A stretch of 13,143 nt of DNA from Eubacteriales Family XIII. Incertae Sedis bacterium (GTDB lineage Bacteria; Bacillota_A; Clostridia; Peptostreptococcales; Anaerovoracaceae), in assembly GCA_031280075.1 (NCBI GenBank), contig JAITHG010000071.1:1-13143 (forward strand), read 5' to 3'. Every line of letters starts with the position of its first letter. Within the stretch, counting starts at the first letter, position 1. Below are positions 1-5,948 of the stretch, piece by piece. The position numbers and the translations under genes are program-made. The notes under the pieces are model-generated. The model did not search any database, was not told the DNA's origin, and saw only the letters and a list, made by a program, of their open reading frames with translations.

Positions 1-920
1 CACCGATACACGGTGCGGTCGGATCTGCCTGTGCGGATACCCTGCCGCACCGCCACCCTGTTGCGGATGGTGAGGACGACGAAGGCGGCAAGACCGAGGA
101 TGTTCAAGCCTGAGATGACCACCAGGGAGGCTGTTTCTGCGCCGAGGGCGCTGAGCACCATTCCCAGAGCCTGGATGCCGTTATTGAGGATGTGCAGCCC
201 GATGGCGGCTCTCAGGGAGTGGCGCAGCGCGACATAGCCGAGGATCATCCCCAGCGGGATCGCGTAGAGCGCCTGAAAGAGGATGATGTGATACAGTCCG
301 AACAGCACCGACGAGACCACGATGGCAAAATTCTCCCCATGCCGCACCAGCCGCCCCATGACCGCGCTCCGGAAGATCAGCTCTTCGCAGATCGGCCCAA
401 TGACGACGAGGTAGGCGATGCCAGCCGGAGACACCATGCTACCGGTAGCTTCCATCAAGAGCCCGGTGAGCGAAAGATCCGTGCCGATGGCGCGCAGCAG
501 GGCGTCGACAGCCGATCCGAGCAGAGAAGCGGCAAATCCGACACCCAAAATGGCGGCGGCAAAGCCGAGGAACCGTCCGGGTGAGATCTTCGCCGCAGCA
601 GGCGCTGCTAGGTCGGCAAACATGCGCCTGCGGACGATGAGGAAGGCCATCGTCCCAAACAGGATGCAGACGGAGGGGGAGAGCTGCACGATGATGCCGG
701 GCGTGGAGGCAGTGGAGGCAAGATAGGCCGCAAAGCCCATCGCGTCCCCGGCTGCAAGCGCGGCGGCAGCCCCGGGCATGGAGAGGGCGGCCGCAAACTG
801 CAAGGTCGTCATCAGCAGTAGTTCTATGGCAAAAAAAAGCCCGATCGTGAGCACGATCACACGGAGATCCCGCCGCAGTTGCTTGGAGGGATGGCCTTGA
901 AGGTTGGATTGGTCGTACAT
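1..920 (-). CDS. CPBP-family intramembrane metalloprotease (partial, 3' end off the window)
   Basis: The frame is open from an ATG at 920 to the window edge (306 codons, no stop), so the C-terminus is missing. It is a polytopic membrane protein with hydrophobic segments at about residues 21-45, 80-97, 116-138, 166-177, 197-215, 218-232 and 265-286. The CPBP (Abi/CAAX-protease) signature is complete: EE at 179-180 followed by R184 (EEXXXR), FGLYH at 207-211, and H243/N247 in HILNN. These are the predicted catalytic and metal-binding residues. Family members cleave membrane or prenylated substrates, or serve in peptide maturation and bacteriocin self-protection; the substrate here is unknown. 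The start is supported by GAGG six bases upstream and by a sigma70-like promoter at 959-987. A shorter frame beginning at 948 is a shadow. It diverges from the DUF2200 gene. Family assignment is firm; role is not known. Confidence 0.88.
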   Translation of the reverse strand, partial: MYDQSNLQGHPSKQLRRDLRVIVLTIGLFFAIELLLMTTLQFAAALSMPGAAAALAAGDAMGFAAYLASTASTPGIIVQLSPSVCILFGTMAFLIVRRRMFADLAAPAAAKISPGRFLGFAAAILGVGFAASLLGSAVDALLRAIGTDLSLTGLLMEATGSMVSPAGIAYLVVIGPICEELIFRSAVMGRLVRHGENFAIVVSSVLFGLYHIILFQALYAIPLGMILGYVALRHSLRAAIGLHILNNGIQALGMVLSALGAETASLVVISGLNILGLAAFVVLTIRNRVAVRQGIRTGRSDRTVYR

Positions 921-958
921 TGTTTTCCTCGTTTCTCTCTTGTTGCAACGATTATTCC

Positions 959-987
959 ATTCTATTCCAAAAGACCATCGGGTGCAA
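959..987 (-). promoter_or_regulatory. Predicted sigma70 promoter of the CPBP protease gene
   Basis: Read on the minus strand, TTGCAC (982-987) and TAGAAT (959-964) are separated by exactly 17 nt. Transcription would begin near 952, about 32 nt before the ATG at 920. It lies back to back with the DUF2200 promoter. Seen in the sequence; activity is inferred. Confidence 0.55.
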
Positions 988-1040
988 TGTATGCGCCCGC
1001 CCCGCACCTGCTGGGCCGTCATCCGCGACACGCAAAAGCA

Positions 1041-1069
1041 TTGAGTTTCCATACAGTCCCGAGTATAAT
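1041..1069 (+). promoter_or_regulatory. Predicted sigma70 promoter of the DUF2200 gene
   Basis: TTGAGT (1041-1046) and a perfect TATAAT (1064-1069) are spaced by 17 nt. The expected start is near 1076, giving a leader of about 74 nt before the ATG at 1150. The leader has a short AGCAGCA direct repeat but no obvious hairpin. Confidence 0.65.
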
Positions 1070-1149
1070 TGTTTCGTCGACAATCTTTTGTCGGTGCAGT
1101 CGCAGCAGCATAGCAGCAATAGATACAGGGAAGGACGAGGGACAGGACA

Positions 1150-1500
1150 ATGCCAAAACACAAGATATTCACGATGGCCTTCGGCAGCATCTATCCGATG
1201 TATGTCCAGAAAGCCGAGCGAAAAGGGCGCACCCAGGAGGAAGTCGACACCGTCCTCTGCTGGCTGACAGGGCACACGCCGGAGTCCCTGCAGGAGCAGA
1301 TCGAGCAGGGCACCGACCTCGAGACCTTCTTTGCAGAGGTGCCGCAGCTCCACCCTGGCGCGGCAAAGATCACCGGCGTGATCTGCGGTCACCGGGTCGA
1401 GGAGATCGAAGACCCGCTGATGCAAAAAATCCGGTGGATGGACAAACTCATAGACGAATTGGCAAAAGGGAAGGCAATGGAAAAGATCCTGCGGGCGTGA
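1150..1500 (+). CDS. DUF2200 family protein, function unknown
   Basis: A 116-residue soluble protein without a signal peptide or membrane segment. It matches the DUF2200 pattern as I know it: [18 protein letters not shown] near the N-terminus, KGRTQEEVD and WLTG at about 25-41, FF..VPQLHP at about 60-68, [14 protein letters not shown] at 78-91, and a [18 protein letters not shown] tail. The length is typical for the family. No biochemical role is established for the family as far as I know, and nothing in the neighbourhood gives one. The start is supported by GAGG nine bases upstream and by the promoter at 1041-1069. The gene appears to be monocistronic: the next gene is convergent, with an inverted repeat between the two stops. 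Confidence 0.88.
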   Translation: MPKHKIFTMAFGSIYPMYVQKAERKGRTQEEVDTVLCWLTGHTPESLQEQIEQGTDLETFFAEVPQLHPGAAKITGVICGHRVEEIEDPLMQKIRWMDKLIDELAKGKAMEKILRA

Positions 1501-1537
1501 GCAAATCCTGCCCTCCCGCACAGGCGAACCGGCATGC

Positions 1538-1559
1538 GGGCGGTCGTGGGAGACCGCCC
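1538..1559. terminator. Inverted repeat between convergent genes, possible bidirectional terminator
   Basis: GGGCGGTC (1538-1545) and GACCGCCC (1552-1559) form a perfect 8-bp GC-rich stem with a 6-nt loop, between the DUF2200 stop (1500) and the aminotransferase stop (1592). On the plus strand a pyrimidine stretch (TTCCCCTTCG) follows. There is no real U-tract on either strand, so efficiency as an intrinsic terminator is uncertain. Confidence 0.45.
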
Positions 1560-1591
1560 TTCCCCTTCGTATGTCGGAGCAACAAAGCCTG

Positions 1592-2944
1592 TCAGAACCC
1601 GTGCTTCGCGTACACTGCAGCGCAGCTCTCATCCACGACCTCGATGGCGCGCAGGATGTGCTCGTCCGTGATGGTCAGCGGGGGCTCGATGCGGATGGTC
1701 TTCGCGTTGATGAGCGAGCCTGAGACGAGCACGCGGCGGTTGAACATCTCGTAGACCACCTCGTAGCCGAGGTCTCCATCGACAAACTCCATGGCGAGGA
1801 ACAGCCCGCGCCCGCGCACGTCCGTCATGAGCTTCGGGTATTTTGCCATGACCTTCGAAAGCCCCTCCGTGAACATCTGCCCCGCGCGCTTCGCCCTGCC
1901 GGGCAGATCCTCCTTCAGCATGACATTGAGCGCCGCGATGGCGGCGGCAGAGGCTGTCGGGCTGCCGCCCGTCGTCGTGCTGTGCAGGAGCGGGTCGGGG
2001 AACATGCCGCGGAAGGCGCGCTCCGTGCATAGGCAGGCGCTGATGGGCATGACACCGCCGCCGAGCGCCTTCGCCATCGCGATGATATCCGGCGCGACAC
2101 CGTAGTGATCCACCGCGAAGAGCGTGCCCGTGCGCCCCATGCCCGCCTGCACCTCGTCCGCCACCATCATGATGTCGTACTCGTCGCAGATCGCCCGGAT
2201 GCCCGGGATGAAGTCGTCCGGCGGGATCTGGATGCCGTTCTCCCCCTGGATGGGTTCGAAGACGATGGCGGCAGGGCGCTCGCCTACGTAGTCCATGACC
2301 TCCACCGTCTTGCGCAGCATGTCGAGGTCGCCGAATTTCACGTGCCGCGTCCCCTGCAGCAACGGCAGGAACGGCGCGCGGTAGTGCGCCTTCGAGGTCA
2401 GCGAGAGCGAGCCTGCCGTCTTCCCGTGGAAGTCGCCCTCGAAGGCGATGAAGTAGTGTCTGCCCGTCGCGAGCGCCGCCATTTTCAGTGACGACTCGAT
2501 CGCTTCCGTGCCCGAGCTCGTGAAGAAGGTGTACTTGAGGTCGCCCGGAGAGACATCCGCCAGGATGCGCGCGAGCAGGGCGCGGTTTGCGTCCACCAGC
2601 TCGGCGCTGCTCAGCGGCTGCTTCGCGAGCTGATCCGTGACCGCCTTGATGACGGTCGGATGCCGGTGCCCGCAGTTGTAGACCCCAAAGCCGCCGAGGC
2701 AGTCGATATACTCCCGCCCCTGCAGATCCATGAAGGTGTCGCCGTTCGCGCTCCACTCCATCGCCATCTCGTCCTCGCCCGCCGCCTTGCGGTATTCGAG
2801 GAAACCGGGATTGATGTGCTCGTCAAAATTGTGCCGGATTTCTTCGATGAAAGACTTCTGCTCATCGCCCTCGATGCCCTTCGCCTCGATCCAGTGCAGA
2901 GCCTTCTCCGTGTAGGCGAGCACTTCCTCAAATGATTTTCTCAT
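1592..2944 (-). CDS. patA: Putrescine-type aminotransferase (class III, PLP-dependent)
   Basis: A complete 450-residue class-III aminotransferase, close in length and layout to E. coli putrescine aminotransferase (about 459 aa). PLP-site features are SGT at 144-146 (phosphate binding), the aromatic/His stretch FHG near 172-174, D263 in VADEVQAG (pyridine nitrogen) and K292 in AMAKALGGG (Schiff-base lysine), followed by STTTGGSP at 322-329. The N-terminal extension and the ECLGGFGVYN-like block (here DCLGGFGVYNCGHRHP at 81-96) favour the putrescine/diamine group over acetylornithine or GABA transaminases. The expected reaction is putrescine plus 2-oxoglutarate to 4-aminobutanal plus glutamate. 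Cadaverine or an ornithine-like substrate is possible. The start at 2944 has AGGA about seven bases upstream. It follows the antiporter gene by 75 nt with no terminator between, so co-transcription is likely. Family is certain, exact substrate probable. Confidence 0.88.
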   Translation of the reverse strand: MRKSFEEVLAYTEKALHWIEAKGIEGDEQKSFIEEIRHNFDEHINPGFLEYRKAAGEDEMAMEWSANGDTFMDLQGREYIDCLGGFGVYNCGHRHPTVIKAVTDQLAKQPLSSAELVDANRALLARILADVSPGDLKYTFFTSSGTEAIESSLKMAALATGRHYFIAFEGDFHGKTAGSLSLTSKAHYRAPFLPLLQGTRHVKFGDLDMLRKTVEVMDYVGERPAAIVFEPIQGENGIQIPPDDFIPGIRAICDEYDIMMVADEVQAGMGRTGTLFAVDHYGVAPDIIAMAKALGGGVMPISACLCTERAFRGMFPDPLLHSTTTGGSPTASAAAIAALNVMLKEDLPGRAKRAGQMFTEGLSKVMAKYPKLMTDVRGRGLFLAMEFVDGDLGYEVVYEMFNRRVLVSGSLINAKTIRIEPPLTITDEHILRAIEVVDESCAAVYAKHGF

Positions 2945-2994
2945 GACGCATCCTTTCTCTTCGACAGTAGTTCCATTCCTGTTATTGCACCACT

Positions 2995-3026
2995 ATTACA
3001 CCATTACACTATTACACCATTACATC
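2995..3026. repeat. 8-bp tandem repeat (ATTACANN x4; perfect 16-bp unit x2)
   Basis: Four 8-mers run in phase: ATTACACC, ATTACACT, ATTACACC, ATTACATC. Equivalently, the 16-mer ACTATTACACCATTAC occurs twice without a mismatch (2992-3007 and 3008-3023). The array spans the stop codon (TAA, 3020-3022) and last codons of the antiporter gene and the start of its gap to the aminotransferase gene. Confidence 0.8.
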
Positions 3027-4627
3027 ACTTCATCGCTCTCAGGCGATGAAGGCGCGACCGTATAACGGTGTTCCCCGAACAGCCGGTTCAGCGTGAACAC
3101 GGCCGCGAAGAACACGGCGAGCGTCACGAGCAGCGGCATCCAGAAATTGTCCACTGCCCCCGAGACGACATAGCCGACGCAGGCAGCCCCCGCGCAGGTC
3201 AGCGAATAGGGGATCTGCGTCTTGATGTGATCCGTGTGCCGGATGTTCGAGGCCGCCGAACTCAGGATCGCCGTGTCCGCGAGCGGTGAGCAGTGGTTGC
3301 CAAACCCGCCGCCGCCGATGACCGCCGTGATGCAGGCGAACACGCTGAGATCCATCTCGAGGGCGATGGGGATCGCGATCGGGAGCATGATGGCATACGT
3401 GCCCCAGGTCGCGCCCGTGGCGAAGGTCATGGCGCACGAGAAGACGAAGATGATGAGCGGCACGATGACCTTCGGGACATTGTCCGCGAACAGCGTCGCC
3501 ACGTAGACATCCGTCCCGAGCTCGGAGCCGATGCCGCCGATGCTCCAGGCGAAGGCGAGCAGGATGATGACGAAGAGCATGGACTTCGTGCCCGTCACGA
3601 AGGCGGCGATGGAGTCCGTGATCTTCGAGAGCCGCTTCACCGCGTAGTAGACGATGGCAAAGATGACGGAGATCGCGATGGCATAGGTGAGCGCGAGCAT
3701 GCCGTCTATGTTGTTCACCGCATCGATCAGGTCGCCGCTCCCGAAGAACCCGCCGGTGTAGAGCATGAAGACCAGCGCGAGCACGACAAGCAGCACGATG
3801 GGCACGATCAGGTCGTTCGCCTTTCCCTTCATCGGCTCGATGGACGAGAAGTCGTCCTCGTCCGCCCCGCCGCCGCTGAACGTCCTGTCGCAGAGCGCCC
3901 CTGTCTCCCTCGTGCGCTTCTCCGCCTTAGCCATCGGTCCGAAGTCGAGCTTCAATAGAATAACGACGAGCACCATGATGATGGAGAGCCACGCATAATA
4001 ATTGTAAGGGATCGACTTGACAAACGTCAGGAAGGGATCCACCTCGATGCCGGCGCTCTTGTACGCGTCGCCGATGAGCGAGCAGACGAAGGCGACCCAG
4101 CTTGACAGCGGCACGATGAGGCAGATGCCCACAGCCGTCGAGTCGATGATGTAGGACAGCTTCTCGCGCGAGACCTGGTAGCGATCCGAGATGGGGCGCA
4201 TGACTGCGCCGTTCGTAAGGGCGTTGAAATAATCGTCAAAGAAAATCACGATGCCGATGACCCAGGACGTGACCTGTGCCCCCACCTTCGTCTTGATCCG
4301 CCGCCCGAGCAGGTCGCCGAAAGACTGCGAGCCTCCGGAGCGAACCATCAGCCCGATCAGCCCGCCGAGCATCGTCACGATGAGCAGCACCTCCACGTTC
4401 CAAGGGTCGGTGAGCGCCCCCGACACGACAAACTCGCCGCTCTCATCATAAGTACCCACAAGGATCTCCACGATCTTCTCCAGCGCGCCGAGCGGATTGC
4501 CCTGCGAAAGGATCAGCCCGCCGCTGAACACGCCGAGGAACAGCGAGAGCAGCACCTCCTTCGTGACAATGGCAAGCACGATCGTGAGAATAGGCGGAAC
4601 AATTGACCAGATACCATAATGATCCAT
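3020..4627 (-). CDS. nhaC: NhaC-family Na+/H+ antiporter (PF03553 type)
   Basis: A 535-residue polytopic inner-membrane protein with about 11-12 hydrophobic segments. Family hallmarks are FFDDYFNALTNGAVMRP at 129-145 followed by ISREKLSYIIDSTA-like residues to 165, GATWGTYAIMLP at 405-416, and the C-terminal GGFGNHCSPLADTAILSS block at 440-457 with DHIKTQIPYSL after it. A cytoplasmic acidic loop lies near 255-265. NhaC proteins exchange Na+ for H+; relatives such as MleN exchange malate and lactate, so the true substrate could be organic. The long form starting at 4699 is rejected: the internal ATG at 4627 has GGGAGG about eight bases upstream and begins the recognisable family sequence. It is the first gene of a probable operon with the downstream aminotransferase, which hints at solute exchange in amine catabolism (inference). 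Confidence 0.88.
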   Translation of the reverse strand: MDHYGIWSIVPPILTIVLAIVTKEVLLSLFLGVFSGGLILSQGNPLGALEKIVEILVGTYDESGEFVVSGALTDPWNVEVLLIVTMLGGLIGLMVRSGGSQSFGDLLGRRIKTKVGAQVTSWVIGIVIFFDDYFNALTNGAVMRPISDRYQVSREKLSYIIDSTAVGICLIVPLSSWVAFVCSLIGDAYKSAGIEVDPFLTFVKSIPYNYYAWLSIIMVLVVILLKLDFGPMAKAEKRTRETGALCDRTFSGGGADEDDFSSIEPMKGKANDLIVPIVLLVVLALVFMLYTGGFFGSGDLIDAVNNIDGMLALTYAIAISVIFAIVYYAVKRLSKITDSIAAFVTGTKSMLFVIILLAFAWSIGGIGSELGTDVYVATLFADNVPKVIVPLIIFVFSCAMTFATGATWGTYAIMLPIAIPIALEMDLSVFACITAVIGGGGFGNHCSPLADTAILSSAASNIRHTDHIKTQIPYSLTCAGAACVGYVVSGAVDNFWMPLLVTLAVFFAAVFTLNRLFGEHRYTVAPSSPESDEVM

Positions 4628-4711
4628 AAATATGCCTCCCTTTCCGGCAGTGCCACACAGCATGCACCCAAGCAGCAGCCCAAGATAGACTGAAAACATA
4701 CCGCGCTTAGT

Positions 4712-4731
4712 GCAAATATTCCGATAATTGC
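4712..4731 (-). other. Stem-loop in the antiporter mRNA leader
   Basis: On the minus strand GCAATTAT and ATATTTGC pair over eight positions with one T-T mismatch around a CGGA loop, just downstream of the predicted transcription start. Flanking GGCAG and, nearer the ATG, CTGCC could close a larger structure. It is not matched to any riboswitch family I can recognise. Confidence 0.3.
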
Positions 4732-4744
4732 TGCCTTGCTAAAA

Positions 4745-4773
4745 ATCATACAGGAATAAGACCGACAAAACAA
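4745..4773 (-). promoter_or_regulatory. Predicted sigma70 promoter of the antiporter-aminotransferase operon
   Basis: On the minus strand TTGTTT (4768-4773) and TATGAT (4745-4750) are separated by 17 nt. Transcription would start near 4738, giving a leader of about 110 nt before the ATG at 4627, long enough for leader-based control. Confidence 0.5.
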
Positions 4774-4793
4774 GTAGGCTTTTGCGAAATTCA

Positions 4794-4809
4794 TAGAACG
4801 AAAGTTCTA
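4794..4809. other. Perfect hairpin with GAAA tetraloop
   Basis: TAGAAC, GAAA, GTTCTA form a 6-bp stem with a GNRA-type loop, extendable by TTC/GAA across a one-base bulge. It lies upstream of the antiporter promoter on that gene's strand and upstream of the rightward promoter. No U-tract follows on either strand, so it is a candidate operator or RNA end rather than a clear terminator. Confidence 0.35.
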
Positions 4810-4955
4810 GAAACCAAAAATCATCCTTCCGTAGCACAAGCAATAAGGAAACAGCCTGCGACTTCTCGCATTGCCTGCTATCGCGAGGAGCGTCAGCGAC
4901 GGATGCAAGCCAGATGCAATCCAGGGAGTTCGTTGACATGCAGCAATGCGCTATA

Positions 4956-4984
4956 TTGACATGTGTTTAAAGTTGTGCAATAAT
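4956..4984 (+). promoter_or_regulatory. Predicted sigma70 promoter of the membrane-protein/lipase operon
   Basis: A consensus TTGACA (4956-4961) is followed after 17 nt by AATAAT (4979-4984, 5/6 to consensus). A second TTGACAT sits 23 nt upstream. The expected start near 4991 gives a leader of about 118 nt to the TTG at 5109. The leader includes the overlapping palindromes TGTCATGACA (5076-5085) and ATGACAGTCAT (5080-5090). Confidence 0.58.
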
Positions 4985-5079
4985 GGTTGCGAAAATGAGT
5001 CGGGGATTAAACAGGGTTTTGAATTGTCAAAGAAGAATCGGGCAGGAAAGAGGTTGCCAGAACAGTGCTGGAGGTTGTC

Positions 5080-5112
5080 ATGACAGTCATTAGGTTGGGA
5101 GAATCCGTTTGA
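5080..5112 (+). CDS. Short upstream ORF (10 codons), possible leader peptide coupled to the next gene
   Basis: ATG at 5080 lies five bases after a strong GGAGG (5070-5074) and opens a frame reading MTVIRLGESV, then TGA at 5110-5112. This stop overlaps the TTG start (5109-5111) of the membrane protein in the form TTGA, a usual arrangement for translational coupling. The peptide has no known attenuator features such as runs of one amino acid. Alternatively it is the true N-terminus of the membrane protein separated by a one-base frameshift. Confidence 0.4.
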   Translation: MTVIRLGESV

Positions 5113-5948
5113 GTGCAACTTTAGCTGACAACAAAATACCTCGTGCTGCAGAAGCCGAAACAGCGAGGAATTCGGATACACCATGGTACAAGGATGCAAG
5201 GTTTTGGGTCTTTATTGCCATACTCGGGCTGTACCATGGGTATTCCCTAGCATCTGCGGCAACAGATTCTCTGAACGAATATGGAGAGTCTGGTGCCATC
5301 TACCTATGTTTGATGCTGACGCACCCAGTTTTCTCTACCATGCTGCCAGTGCTCGCGTGCGCGGCGCTCCGCAGCATTTCCCGTTTGATCACACTTGTCT
5401 TGCTGAATGCCGTTTGCATCGTGCCGCTGTTCTTCATGAAAGGGGGCTTCCCTGCTGCGTTCTGTCTTCCATATTTGGTTCCATTGGTCGCGTTTGGAGT
5501 GTCAACCTGCCTGACGGCGCGGTTCTTGAGACAGCATTCCACCGGACTGTGCCCTTTGTGGAAGGTAGTGGCAGGATTCCTTGTCCTTATGCTCTGCTTC
5601 TACCTCTGGGTGGGGCGCTATATCGACATTGCACAAAGCGAAGGGGACATAGTCGGTGCGCTCATGGCGATCATACTGTACGTGTGCCTGTACCATCCTG
5701 CGCTTTCTCTCGTGACGCAGATCGTCTTTTCACGGAAGGTAAAGCAACGAACCTTTTTCTGGATACCATCCGCAATGAGTTTTTTGCTGGGCACGCTCTT
5801 CCCGATCCTAGATTTCCCGGATTCTGTGTACCCTGAAGCGCTGTATGCATCCATTGTGTTTCTGGTAAGCATGACAGTTGGTTTTTTCATTAGCTTTTGC
5901 AGTGTTGGAAGGAAGCGAGGAATAGACAATGTATCGAAAAATGAATAG
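5109..5948 (+). CDS. Unrecognised multi-pass membrane protein
   Basis: A 279-residue protein I do not recognise. After a hydrophilic 30-residue N-terminus it shows seven or eight hydrophobic segments, roughly 31-50, 63-88, 92-110, 115-137, 152-169, 181-205, 217-236 and 243-264, and a basic C-terminal tail (GRKRG). No catalytic motif is evident. An in-frame TAG at 5091-5093 leaves TTG at 5109 as the first start. It has GGGAG seven bases upstream and overlaps the stop of a short upstream ORF. Its last 20 nt overlap the start of the secreted hydrolase gene, so the two are very likely translated from one message and may work together, for example in export, folding or lipid supply of the hydrolase (inference). 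GC content is lower than in the flanking GC-rich genes. Confidence 0.75.
   Translation: MSATLADNKIPRAAEAETARNSDTPWYKDARFWVFIAILGLYHGYSLASAATDSLNEYGESGAIYLCLMLTHPVFSTMLPVLACAALRSISRLITLVLLNAVCIVPLFFMKGGFPAAFCLPYLVPLVAFGVSTCLTARFLRQHSTGLCPLWKVVAGFLVLMLCFYLWVGRYIDIAQSEGDIVGALMAIILYVCLYHPALSLVTQIVFSRKVKQRTFFWIPSAMSFLLGTLFPILDFPDSVYPEALYASIVFLVSMTVGFFISFCSVGRKRGIDNVSKNE

Larger units (their letters stand above)
4628..5108. other. Divergent intergenic region between antiporter and membrane-protein genes
   Basis: About 480 bp with no convincing larger gene. It holds the antiporter promoter (4745-4773, minus) and its leader, a hairpin with a GAAA loop (4794-4809), a direct repeat GATGCAA at 4902-4908 and 4913-4919, two copies of TTGACAT 23 nt apart (4933, 4956), the rightward promoter (4956-4984), and a short upstream ORF ending at 5112. 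A 66-residue frame on the minus strand (4739-4939) has no ribosome binding site or family likeness and is not called. Confidence 0.6.

Noticed and set aside
439..948. 169-residue minus-strand frame starting upstream of the CPBP gene
   Set aside because: Out of frame with the CPBP protease. The true frame starts at 920, carries all catalytic motifs and stays open to the edge.
1629..2756. 375-residue frame on the minus strand inside the aminotransferase
   Set aside because: Shifted frame of the same strand; Arg/Gly/His-rich with no motif.
4739..4939. 66-residue frame upstream of the antiporter
   Set aside because: No ribosome binding site, overlaps the antiporter promoter, no recognisable similarity.
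4983..5093. Second upstream ORF (36 codons) in frame with the membrane protein
   Set aside because: No ribosome binding site, it overlaps the predicted promoter -10, and its TAG separates it from the real gene.
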